Source: Deltaproteobacteria bacterium (GTDB lineage Bacteria; Myxococcota; JADLHZ01). Taken from it: 64,000 bases of DNA. The translations under genes and the position numbers were made by a program. Below the pieces are notes generated by a model. That model had not been told where the DNA came from and searched no databases. It was given only the letters and a program-made list of their open reading frames with translations. The number at the start of each line of letters is the position of its first letter. The stretch's first letter is position 1. The stretch is from the NCBI GenBank assembly GCA_020848545.1, contig JADLHZ010000044.1, positions 1 through 64,000 on the forward strand, given 5' to 3'. Below are positions 15,781-23,346 of this stretch, piece after piece.

Positions 15781-16613
15781 AGGTCGGCGCAGGGCCGCAG
15801 ACCTTCGACGCCGCGCTGCTCGAGGCGATGTCGGCGAGCGTGCCGTGCCCGTTCATGGCGGCGATGACCAAAGAGGGCCGCTTGCCGGTCGATCGCGACG
15901 GCATGGTCGACTTCGCTGCTTTGCGAGCCGCGTTGAAGCAGGTCGGCATCAGCTTTACGCTTCGCGAAGTGCTCGTGCGGGGGACGAAGTCGGCGGAGAC
16001 CGAGCGGCTGAAGCAGGCCGGTTCGCTCCTCGCCGGGATGGAAGTGAACGCCCTCAACATCACGAAGCTCCACGACACGCCGCTCATGCACTCGGGCGAT
16101 CTGAAGATTCGTCGCGGCGGTTTTCATCAGGAGCGGCTCGATTGGCTGCTTGGGTTCTCGAGCGACGGAAAGACGCTCTCGCTGAAGGACGTGGCGGCGG
16201 CGGAGAAGGCAGCGGCGAAGGCCGATCCGGGCTTCAAGGGGCAGGCGATCGCGGTCGTCGAGCTCAGCGCGCTCGTGCGCTTATTCGGCACGAAGAACGC
16301 GGCCGGCGAGCTCAGCATGACGAAGGACGCGCTCGTCAGCCTCTTTCGCGACGCGAAGTTTCCCGATGGGTTCAAGAAGGGATCGGTCGGGGCGCCTGGG
16401 CTGCTCGCGAACATCGCGACGATCGCGTTTCATCAGATCTTCTCCTCGAGCGGGCGCTCGGCGGCCTCGCTCGACAAGGCCGTCGGGCGGTCGGCCGCGA
16501 TGGATCAATCGGCGATCTCCGGCCTCGGCAAGGCGATCTGCCCCGCCGGGATGCGCCCTGCGATCCCGCCCGCGACCGACGCACAGCTGCAGGCGTTGCA
16601 CACGAAGGCGTAG
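15777..16613 (+). CDS. Heme-thiolate peroxygenase/chloroperoxidase-like (Peroxidase_2) protein
   Basis: A 278-residue protein that resembles fungal-type heme-thiolate peroxygenases (PF01328). Seen: VPCPF at residues 22-26, where the family has its PCP heme-ligand cysteine, followed by EGRLPVDRDGMVDF (family: HGYLPRDG); then NITKLHDTPLMHSGD at about 95-109, aligning with the EHDASLSR region; then LLGFSSDGKTLSLKDVAAAE and ELSMTKDALVSLFRDAKFP, both with family-like counterparts. The acid-base Glu of the EHD motif is not obvious, so activity is uncertain. There is no signal peptide. It overlaps the DcrB-like gene (ATGA), unlike any fungal setting. Confidence 0.62.
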   Translation: MKVGAGPQTFDAALLEAMSASVPCPFMAAMTKEGRLPVDRDGMVDFAALRAALKQVGISFTLREVLVRGTKSAETERLKQAGSLLAGMEVNALNITKLHDTPLMHSGDLKIRRGGFHQERLDWLLGFSSDGKTLSLKDVAAAEKAAAKADPGFKGQAIAVVELSALVRLFGTKNAAGELSMTKDALVSLFRDAKFPDGFKKGSVGAPGLLANIATIAFHQIFSSSGRSAASLDKAVGRSAAMDQSAISGLGKAICPAGMRPAIPPATDAQLQALHTKA

Positions 16614-16633
16614 CGGGCTCGGTCCGCGTCGGC

Positions 16634-16664
16634 GGACTTCGATGGACTTCGATGGACTTCGATG
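16634..16664. repeat. 10-bp tandem repeat, three copies
   Basis: Three perfect copies of GACTTCGATG lie just downstream of the peroxygenase-like gene. They are non-coding and probably a slippage product. The surrounding 16614-16848 gap holds no gene, only this repeat and the CCCCGGTCCCTTTTC motifs. Confidence 0.8.
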
Positions 16665-16783
16665 GACGCGCTGGAAGCCCTTGGCGCGGTTGGTCATTCG
16701 CAGGTCGACCTTCCGTTGCGCTTTGACTCGCTTGCTTCTGCGACTTCCGATCGCGGCGCCTGCATGCTGCGGCCGAATCGCCT

Positions 16784-16837
16784 CCCCGGTCCCTTTTCGT
16801 TTCTTCGCCGCGGGTCCTTTCTCCCCGGTCCCTTTTC
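16784..16837. repeat. Repeated CCCCGGTCCCTTTTC motif near transposase
   Basis: Two identical 15-base copies (16784-16798 and 16823-16837), with a degenerate copy between them (GGGTCCTTTCTCC near 16811), sit 12 bp beyond the 3' end of the Y1-type transposase gene. A near-match lies in the stem-loop at 32506-32528. This could be a REP-like repeat family mobilised by the adjacent RAYT-type transposase. Only a genome-wide count would show that. Confidence 0.5.
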
Positions 16838-16848
16838 AGCGTCCTTTT

Positions 16849-17682
16849 TCAGCGTGGGTCGGCCCAGACGTACGCCGCGAGCGCGTGCTTGAGCCGGCCG
16901 CCGCGGGGAAGGGTGATCGGCGGATCGGCGCTCGTGTGCAGCTCGGCGAAGGACGTGAAGGCGTCGACCTCGATGTAGCGCGCACGCGTGCTCGACTCAG
17001 TGATCTTGCAGCGCACGACGTTCATGGCGCCGAAGTGCTTCGCCGCATTCGTGAATAAGTATTCGAGGCAGTGCGCGATCTCGGTCGGCGTTGCGAGCGC
17101 GTGTAAATGGTAACGCTCCGCAAACACAGGGCCGATCCAACCAGGGCGATCATGGAATGCCCCCGACCGCGGATCGAGCGAGCCGCCTGCCTCGCGCACG
17201 CTCGCCGCGTTGAGTGAACGGGCCAAGCTGATCGCGATCTTCTGAATCCCGCGCGCGAGCCATTTCTTCCCGTCGACCTCGCACAACATGTGCACGTGGT
17301 CGCCGAGCACCGCGTAGTGCACGAGCCGAAAGCCATCACCGTCACGCTCGGCGTCAGCCGGCTGCCTCACGCGCGGCGTCGCACGAGAAACGAAGCGAAA
17401 GCGCGAAAAAGCGCGCTTCACGAGGGAATAGTTCTTGCGGCTGCGCAGACTCGGCACCCCACGTCGTAACTTCAATGTCACGTGCACAGCCGTCTTCTCC
17501 CCAAGCACCGGCCGTTTGACGTGCGGCGCCACCTTCTTCGCCCCAGGCGGCTTCGGCGGCCGACCAGGGCCACGCTTGATGTCACGCGCTCTCACACCGG
17601 CGATGCGCTCGGAGATCTGACGATTCACTGCACGCTCGGATCGTCCGAACGGCAACATCGCCTGGCGCGGAATGCGTTTCAT
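16849..17682 (-). CDS. Y1_Tnp-type (REP-associated tyrosine) transposase
   Basis: A 277-residue protein. Seen: a basic N-terminus with the AT-hook-like RGPGRPPKPP (about 38-47), then the Y1 transposase core with GDHVHMLCEVDG (His129-x-His131, the HUH metal-binding pair) and VFAERYHLHAL, whose Tyr191 is a candidate nucleophile, followed by EIAHCLEYLFTNAAKHFG. RAYT and IS200/IS605-like enzymes nick single-stranded hairpins. No IS ends or TnpB partner are visible, so it is a domesticated or REP-associated type rather than a full IS. ATG at 17682 is chosen, matching the switch from AT-rich leader to coding sequence. Confidence 0.78.
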   Translation of the reverse strand: MKRIPRQAMLPFGRSERAVNRQISERIAGVRARDIKRGPGRPPKPPGAKKVAPHVKRPVLGEKTAVHVTLKLRRGVPSLRSRKNYSLVKRAFSRFRFVSRATPRVRQPADAERDGDGFRLVHYAVLGDHVHMLCEVDGKKWLARGIQKIAISLARSLNAASVREAGGSLDPRSGAFHDRPGWIGPVFAERYHLHALATPTEIAHCLEYLFTNAAKHFGAMNVVRCKITESSTRARYIEVDAFTSFAELHTSADPPITLPRGGRLKHALAAYVWADPR

Positions 17683-17795
17683 GCGAATAATTATATGCGG
17701 ATCTATTGATTTGTCAACGAGGGCGGAGTAGATTGTTGAAAATGACGAGGGGAGAGCAGGACGGCTCCAAACCGGAGACATGCCTGACATCCGGC

Positions 17796-17859
17796 GTGGC
17801 GGCGTGGCGGCGTGGCGGCGTGGCGGCGTGGCGGCGTGGCGGCGTGGCGGCGTGGCGGC
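17796..17859. repeat. 8-bp tandem repeat GTGGCGGC x8
   Basis: Eight perfect head-to-tail copies of GTGGCGGC, 64 bp in all, in non-coding DNA. It is a simple-sequence tract of the kind that changes copy number by slippage. It is not a CRISPR: the units are contiguous without spacers. Confidence 0.95.
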
Positions 17860-18091
17860 AGTCGTTCACGTCACACGCAGCGATCGCACCGGCAGCTCCG
17901 CATATAGGCCAGCACGGAGGTGATTCGAAGCATTGAGCGGCTATGGCCGGCGCACAGCAGAGGTCATTCGAAGGGACACGCAGGAGGTGTAAGAAGCAAG
18001 GTCATTCGCGCGCCCGACACGCCGCGCAGAATGAACCAAGGTCGCTCTAAGTGCTGTATTGAGAATCCGCGCCGGCAGGATGCTCATGCTC

Positions 18092-18167
18092 GCCCGGGCG
18101 ATCGCGCGAAGCCCAGGCGATCGCACGAGGCCCAAGCGATCGCACGAGGCGGAAGCGATCGCGCCGC
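18092..18167. repeat. 19-bp tandem repeat with GCGATCGC core, four copies
   Basis: Four degenerate 19-bp units begin at 18092, 18111, 18130 and 18149. Each contains the palindrome GCGATCGC; the two middle units differ at only one base. The array abuts the stop of lysC at 18173. GCGATCGC is also the core of the cyanobacterial HIP1 repeat and contains a Dam-type GATC site; whether that matters here is unknown. Confidence 0.85.
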
Positions 18168-18172
18168 GGCGC

Positions 18173-19564
18173 CTACGCCTTCTCGAGCTCGAACGCCGCG
18201 TGCACGGCAGCCATCCCCTTCGGCACATCGTCCTCCCGCACCACGCACGAAATATTAATCTCCGATGCGCCCTGCGAGATCATCTCCACGTTGCACTCGG
18301 CGTCCCCGAGCGTCTTGAACATCTTTCCGGCCGTCCCCGGCGTGTACTTCATACCCTCGCCGACGATCGCCAGGATCGCTCGGCCGGCTGACACCGTGAC
18401 CTGCCCGAGCCCCAACGCCTCGAGCTCCATCTTCGCGCGCTCGGCGTCGTCCTTCTTCTCGATCGTGCACGAGATGCTGACCTCGCTCGTCGACACGAGA
18501 TCGACCACGACCGCCTGCTTCTCGAGGGCCGAGAACACGCGGGCCAAGAAGCCGTGCGCGTTGACCATGCGGTTCGACTCGATGGTCAGCACCGTGATCC
18601 CGCGCTTCGCGGTCACCGCCGTCACCTGACCGGGATCGTCGTCGTACCTCGTGATCACGGTGCCGGCCGCATCAGGTTTGAAGGTGTTCTTGATCCGGAT
18701 CGGCACGTTTGCAGCGACGACGCGCTCCATGGTGAACGGGTGCAGCACCTCGGAGCCGAAGTAGGTGAGCTCCGCCGCCTCCGCTGCCGAGATCCGCGGC
18801 AACGCGCGCGCGGCGGGGATCTTCCTGGGATCGGCGGTGAAGATGCCGTCGACCTCTTTCCACACCTGCATCTCGTCGCAGCGCCCTGAGCCGAGCCCGG
18901 CCGCGATCATGGCCGTCGTGAAGTCGGTGTAACCGCGGCCGACGGCGCGCAAGAGCCCGCGCGGCACCATGCCGAAGAAACCAGTGACCACCGGGATCTC
19001 CGATCCCTTCGGCGCGACGACCTCGGCGAGCCGCGTCTGGAGCCGCTTGAAAAACGCCGGGTCGACCTCGGCTTCGTCCTCCGGCACGACCAGTGACAGA
19101 TCGTGAAACACGGTCTCGTGACCGCGATCCGCGATGACCGCCGCCAACACCCGCGCGCTCAGCCGCTCGCCGACCGCCATGATGTTGTCCTGCGAGCGCG
19201 GCGACAGCTCGCGGATCACGCGGATCGCGCGCAGGAACGAGCGCAGCTTCTTGAGCTCGTCGCGCACGAACGCGATCGTCTCCTCACGCCGAGCGGCGTC
19301 CTTCACCGCGCCCTCGACGGCGTGCACGTGATTGCGATCGATCTTGTCGATCTGCGGATCGAACGACGCGCCCTTCAACGCGACGTCGGCCGCTGCCAAG
19401 AGCAAGCTCGTCGTGCCTTCGCTCTTCGTCGTCCCGCTCATCGCCGAGACGACCGCGATCACGGGCTGCTTCTTCTTCGTGCGCTCGACGATCTCGGCGA
19501 CGCTCTGCAGGCGATCGGCGTTGCCGACGCTGGTGCCGCCGAACTTTTGGACGATGATTCCCAT
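18173..19564 (-). CDS. lysC: Aspartate kinase (monofunctional, two ACT domains)
   Basis: A 463-residue aspartokinase, first step of Lys/Thr/Met and diaminopimelate synthesis. Seen: KFGGTSV at residues 6-12, SAMSGTT, the catalytic-domain motif VGERLSARVLAAV, VTGFFGMVPRGLLRAVGRGYTDFTTAMIAAGL, DGIFTADPRKI, then ACT-type regulatory segments (TVLTIESNRM onwards and ILAIVGEGMKYTPG). The length and layout match aspartokinase III rather than the shorter alpha/beta type. Feedback control through the ACT domains is expected. The start is ATG at 19564, directly before GIIVQKFGG. It is preceded on the same strand by the GNAT gene (108 bp gap). Confidence 0.94.
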   Translation of the reverse strand: MGIIVQKFGGTSVGNADRLQSVAEIVERTKKKQPVIAVVSAMSGTTKSEGTTSLLLAAADVALKGASFDPQIDKIDRNHVHAVEGAVKDAARREETIAFVRDELKKLRSFLRAIRVIRELSPRSQDNIMAVGERLSARVLAAVIADRGHETVFHDLSLVVPEDEAEVDPAFFKRLQTRLAEVVAPKGSEIPVVTGFFGMVPRGLLRAVGRGYTDFTTAMIAAGLGSGRCDEMQVWKEVDGIFTADPRKIPAARALPRISAAEAAELTYFGSEVLHPFTMERVVAANVPIRIKNTFKPDAAGTVITRYDDDPGQVTAVTAKRGITVLTIESNRMVNAHGFLARVFSALEKQAVVVDLVSTSEVSISCTIEKKDDAERAKMELEALGLGQVTVSAGRAILAIVGEGMKYTPGTAGKMFKTLGDAECNVEMISQGASEINISCVVREDDVPKGMAAVHAAFELEKA

Positions 19565-19672
19565 GGCGCCACCTACTCTCAGCGCATGACGCGTCGCAAG
19601 ATCAACGTGGAGCAGTAGACCGACATGCGGCACGCTTCGCGCGGGATCTCCCCCTCGTGCAGTCGAGCGGCG

Positions 19673-20512
19673 TCATGATCGTCCGCGCGCCGTGATCGCG
19701 CGCTCCATACGCACGTGCGGGATCGCCACCTCGTCGAAGAGATCCGAGGTCACGGCGTAGCCGAGCCGCGCGTAGAAGCCGATGACGTGCGCGCGCGCGT
19801 TCATCCACACGCGCGTCACGTCGTGCCGGCGCGCTTCACGCTCCAACGTGCGGACGAGGACGCGGCCGATGCCTGAGCCTTGCAGATCGGGCAGCACGGC
19901 CATCTGGCGCAAGCGTCCGACACCGTCGCCGCCGGAGAGATCGAGCGCGACCGTACCGACGACGCGGCTGTCGACCAGCGCGCAGACGTAGATCGCCGAC
20001 TCCAGCGCGTCCGGCTGAAAGTCCTTGCGTGCGACCCCGAGCGGCGCGCGGAGGACAGCGTAGCGCAGCTCGAGCGCGTCGCGGAACACGGGATCGCCGG
20101 GCTCGGCGAGGATCAGGGTCGGGGCGATCGGCAACACCTCGCGCGTGCGCCATCCCTCGGCCTCGGCGCGCGCGTCGCGCTCGGACAGATAGCGCGGCAA
20201 GTCCGCCGGCGGCGATCCGGCGAGCGCGCGCAGCTCCGCGGTCTGTTCCTCGATCGGCGGGAGGCCCATCGCCCGGCGGCGCAGCGCGAGATCTTCGGGC
20301 ACCGCGATCGGCAGGGGCGACAACGCGCCGCTCGCGTCCCAGTCGTGCGCGGTGCCGTACCATTGCGCGCGGCCTTCGAGCGCGCGGATGCGATCATCGA
20401 GCGTGGCGGCGCTGCGGCGATCGGCGGGGCCGCGCGGTCCGAGCAGCAACGTGCTCCGCAGCGCCCGCAGCTCCGCGGGCGAGGACGCCGTCTTGTCACG
20501 TATCGCCTTCAC
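19673..20512 (-). CDS. GNAT acetyltransferase with N-terminal extension
   Basis: A 279-residue protein. Seen: a GNAT domain at about 130-279, with LQGSGIGRVLV as the acetyl-CoA loop, GVGRLRQMAVLPD before it, and the usual FYARLGYAV and IPHVRMERAI near the end. The first ~125 residues are polar, without a recognised domain. The start is uncertain: GTG at 20512 is the last one before the frame runs antisense into the FAD oxidase remnant. It is divergent from the truncated lactone oxidase (98 bp apart). Substrate unknown. Confidence 0.8.
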   Translation of the reverse strand: MKAIRDKTASSPAELRALRSTLLLGPRGPADRRSAATLDDRIRALEGRAQWYGTAHDWDASGALSPLPIAVPEDLALRRRAMGLPPIEEQTAELRALAGSPPADLPRYLSERDARAEAEGWRTREVLPIAPTLILAEPGDPVFRDALELRYAVLRAPLGVARKDFQPDALESAIYVCALVDSRVVGTVALDLSGGDGVGRLRQMAVLPDLQGSGIGRVLVRTLEREARRHDVTRVWMNARAHVIGFYARLGYAVTSDLFDEVAIPHVRMERAITARGRS

Positions 20513-20609
20513 AGGTGGCGCTCGCTCGCCGCTTTTGTCGCGATCGTCAAGCACACGACGGCAGCCAAGTGAATTTGCCGATCCGATACCGCCGGCGGAG
20601 GGCACCGCC

Positions 20610-21731
20610 ATGCGAGTCAGCGCGGACACCGTCTCGTCCGACATCGGCGCGACCGAGATCGGCATCGCTCCGCCGCTGAGCGCGCGCAGCCGCTTGCCGC
20701 TCAGCTTCCGTGAGGCCGCGAACGAGAGCGGCGCCGTCGATGGCTTCGACGCCACCGTCGCCACGGGCAACGTGAGCGGCGCGCGGACGCGCTCCCGCCC
20801 CGAGCCCGTGGTGCCCGGCCCGATCCCGGAGGCCGATCAGCCACGCGACGCTGCGCGCGACATCGCCCGCGTCGTGACGATCGTCGTTGGCCTCGGCGCG
20901 ATCGGCATCATCACCGAAGTGGAGATCCGCGCGGTGCCGGCGTTCAACTTGGAAGAGCACGTGCGTCGCACGACCTTCGAGGACGCCTTCGACCAGGCGC
21001 ACATCGAGGAGCGCGTCGCCGCCCACGATCACTTCCAGATGATCTGGACGCCGCACGCCGACACCACCTTTCTCGTCGAGCGCGATCGCACCGATCTGCC
21101 GGCGTCGGCGCCAGAGTGGGCGGACGCGCCGCGCGAGGAGAACCCGCTGCGCCTCCTCGCCGCGAACGCGGCGCTCGGCCTGAGCGCGATCCGCGCGCTG
21201 CGTCCCCTGATGATGCGCTTGCTCTCGGAGACCGCGCGATCGGAGATGCTGCACCGCGGCCGCAGCGACGCGATCCTCACGCGCCCGGCTGGCCCCATGC
21301 AGCGCGAGACCGAGTACGCGTTCCCGATCGCGCGCGCGTCGGAGGCGATGTACGCGCTGCGTGAAGCCGTCGAGGAGGAAGGGCTGCTCATGAACTTTCC
21401 GTGTTGCATGCGCTTCGTCCGCGGCGACGACATCATGCTCAGCCCCGCCAACCGTAGCGTTTCTGGGGGTGAAGGCGGCGGCGACTCGGCGTACATCTCG
21501 GTGCTGTTGACTGGGAGCAGCGAGGAAGACGATCGCGTCATGCACGTCGTCCAGCGCGTGATGCGCGAGCACGGCGGCCGGCCGCATTGGGGCAAGGAGC
21601 TCGATCTCACCGCGGCCGAGGCCCGAGAAGAGTACGGCGAGCGCTACGATCGCTTCCGCGCGCTGCTCGACGTGCTCGATCCGACCGGGACGTTTCGCAA
21701 TCCGTACATCGATCGCTTCTTCCCGCGCTGA
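20610..21731 (+). pseudogene. N-terminally truncated sugar-1,4-lactone oxidase (ALO-type)
   Basis: The C-terminal ~280 residues of this 373-codon frame read as an L-gulono/D-arabinono-1,4-lactone oxidase: VVGLGAIGIITEVEIRAVPAF, AHDHFQMIWTPHADTTF, and the closing HWGKELDLTA and LDPTGTFRNPYIDRF. The N-terminal FAD-binding PCMH domain is missing: only about 85 atypical residues precede, with a possible trace of the family's ATGTHG block in ATVATGNVSG. Family members are about 430 residues with an intact PCMH domain. An ATG at 20610 has GGAGG 8 nt upstream, so the fragment may still be translated, but a functional flavoprotein is unlikely. Confidence 0.65.
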
Positions 21732-21798
21732 TCCTCGACGGCCGCCCTTGACCGCTGCGCGCACCCCGCAGCATGGTCCGTCAGCAAAAGGAGCGGCG

Positions 21799-23346
21799 AT
21801 GAGCAAGCGCGCGTTGATCAGTGTGTCGGACAAGTCCGGGCTCGTCGACTTCGCCGAGGTACTCCTGCGCCACGGCTACGAGATCGTCTCGACCGGCGGC
21901 ACGATGAAGGCGCTGGCGGCGCAGGGCCTCGCGGTCACTTCGCTCTCGGACGTCACCGGCCATCCCGAGATCTTGGACGGCCGGGTGAAGACGCTGCACC
22001 CGGCGATCTTCTCGGGCATCCTGGCGCGCGACACCGACGAGCACATGCAGACGATCGCGAAGATGGGCTACAAGCCCTTCGACCTCATCTGCGTGAACCT
22101 CTATCCCTTCGTCAAAGCGTCGCGAAAGCCGGGCATCAGCGACGAGGACCTCATCGAAGAGATCGACATCGGCGGCCCGTCGCTCTTGCGGGCCGCGTGC
22201 AAGAACCACGCGCGCGTCGTCGTCGTGAGCGATCCGGCCGACTACGCCGACGTCATCGCCGGCTTGGAAGCGCACAAAGGTCGGCTCGCGGCCGATCTGC
22301 GCCAGCGCCTCGCGATCCGCACTCTGTATCGCACGGCGGCCTACGACGCGCAGATCGCGCAGACGCTCGCGGCGCGCGCCGATCAACCGGTGCACGACCT
22401 GCGGCAAGTCGCGTTCGGCTATGAGCACGCGTACAGCCTGCGCTACGGGGAGAACCCTCATCAGACGGCGGCCGCGTTCATCGATCCCTTGGCGCCGCAC
22501 TCCTTGCTCGAAGCGGCGAAGCTGCAAGGCAAAGCGCTCTCTTACAACAACTTGCTCGACACCGACGCCGCGCTGCGCATCTTGCTCGACACCGAGGGCG
22601 CCGCCTGCGTCATCGTCAAGCACAATAGTCCATGTGGTGCAGCGAGCGCAGCGACGCTCGAGCAGGCTTACGTGCAGGCGCTCGCGAGCGATCCGAAGAG
22701 CGCGTTCGGCGGCATCGTCGCCATGTCGCAAAAGGTGGACGAAGCGTTGGCCAAGCGTTTGTCCGAGATCTTCTTGGAGGTGATCGTCGCGCCGGAGTTC
22801 TCGCCGCAAGCCAAGGAGCTCTTGCAGGCGAAGAAGAACGTGCGCCTGCTCGAGCTGAAGGACTGGCGCGGGTTGAAGCCGGCGCGGATCGAAGCGCGCC
22901 CGATCTTGGGCGGCGCGCTCGTGCAAACGCCGGACAGCGCCGTGAAGTTCGAGCCGAAGCTCGTCACGCAGCGCGCGCCGACGGCGAGCGAGCAGAAGGC
23001 GCTGATGTTCGCCTGGACCGTCTGCCGCGGCGTCAAGTCGAACGCGATCGTCCTCGCGCGGCCGGACGGCGACGTGGTGGCGACCGTCGGCATCTCGGGC
23101 GGCCAGACCTCGCGCGTCGACGCCGTCGAGATGGCGATCAAGAAGGCCGGCGATCGCAGCAAGGGCGCCGTGCTCGCTTCCGATGCGTTCTTTCCGTTCT
23201 CGGACAACATCGAGATCGCCAACGCGGCCGGAGTCGTCGCCGTGATCCAGCCGGGCGGCAGCGTGAAGGACGACGAGGTGATCGCGGCCGCGAACAAGTT
23301 CGGCATGGCGATGCAGCTCACCGGCGTTCGGCACTTTCGACACTGA
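21799..23346 (+). CDS. purH: Bifunctional AICAR transformylase / IMP cyclohydrolase
   Basis: A 515-residue PurH, catalysing the last two steps of IMP synthesis. Seen: the N-terminal IMP cyclohydrolase (MGS-like) part with ALISVSDKSGLVDFA, STGGTMKAL, HPAIFSGILA and DIGGPSLLRAACKN, then the transformylase part with LRYGENPHQTAA, the catalytic Lys-His in VIVKHNSPCGAA, SAFGGIVA and SDAFFPFSDNIE. Order and length are normal. GGAG lies 6 nt before the ATG. The stop overlaps the start of the GYF/TM gene (TGATG), and purD follows that, so the three form one operon. Confidence 0.97.
   Translation: MSKRALISVSDKSGLVDFAEVLLRHGYEIVSTGGTMKALAAQGLAVTSLSDVTGHPEILDGRVKTLHPAIFSGILARDTDEHMQTIAKMGYKPFDLICVNLYPFVKASRKPGISDEDLIEEIDIGGPSLLRAACKNHARVVVVSDPADYADVIAGLEAHKGRLAADLRQRLAIRTLYRTAAYDAQIAQTLAARADQPVHDLRQVAFGYEHAYSLRYGENPHQTAAAFIDPLAPHSLLEAAKLQGKALSYNNLLDTDAALRILLDTEGAACVIVKHNSPCGAASAATLEQAYVQALASDPKSAFGGIVAMSQKVDEALAKRLSEIFLEVIVAPEFSPQAKELLQAKKNVRLLELKDWRGLKPARIEARPILGGALVQTPDSAVKFEPKLVTQRAPTASEQKALMFAWTVCRGVKSNAIVLARPDGDVVATVGISGGQTSRVDAVEMAIKKAGDRSKGAVLASDAFFPFSDNIEIANAAGVVAVIQPGGSVKDDEVIAAANKFGMAMQLTGVRHFRH

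Larger units (their letters stand above)
17683..18172. other. 490-bp intergenic region, repeat-rich, no gene
   Basis: I see no credible gene in this stretch. It begins with an AT-rich leader (17683-17740) upstream of the transposase, and contains an 8-bp tandem array (17796-17859) and a 19-bp tandem array (18092-18167). Short open frames here have no protein-like composition. It looks like a repeat-accumulating spacer between the transposase and the 3' end of lysC. Confidence 0.7.

Noticed and set aside
14240-16613. Type VI secretion effector locus
   Set aside because: Only a DcrB/Eag-like protein points that way; there is no PAAR, VgrG, Hcp, Rhs or immunity gene.
17796-17859. CRISPR array
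   Set aside because: Units are 8 bp and contiguous with no spacers, and no cas gene is present.
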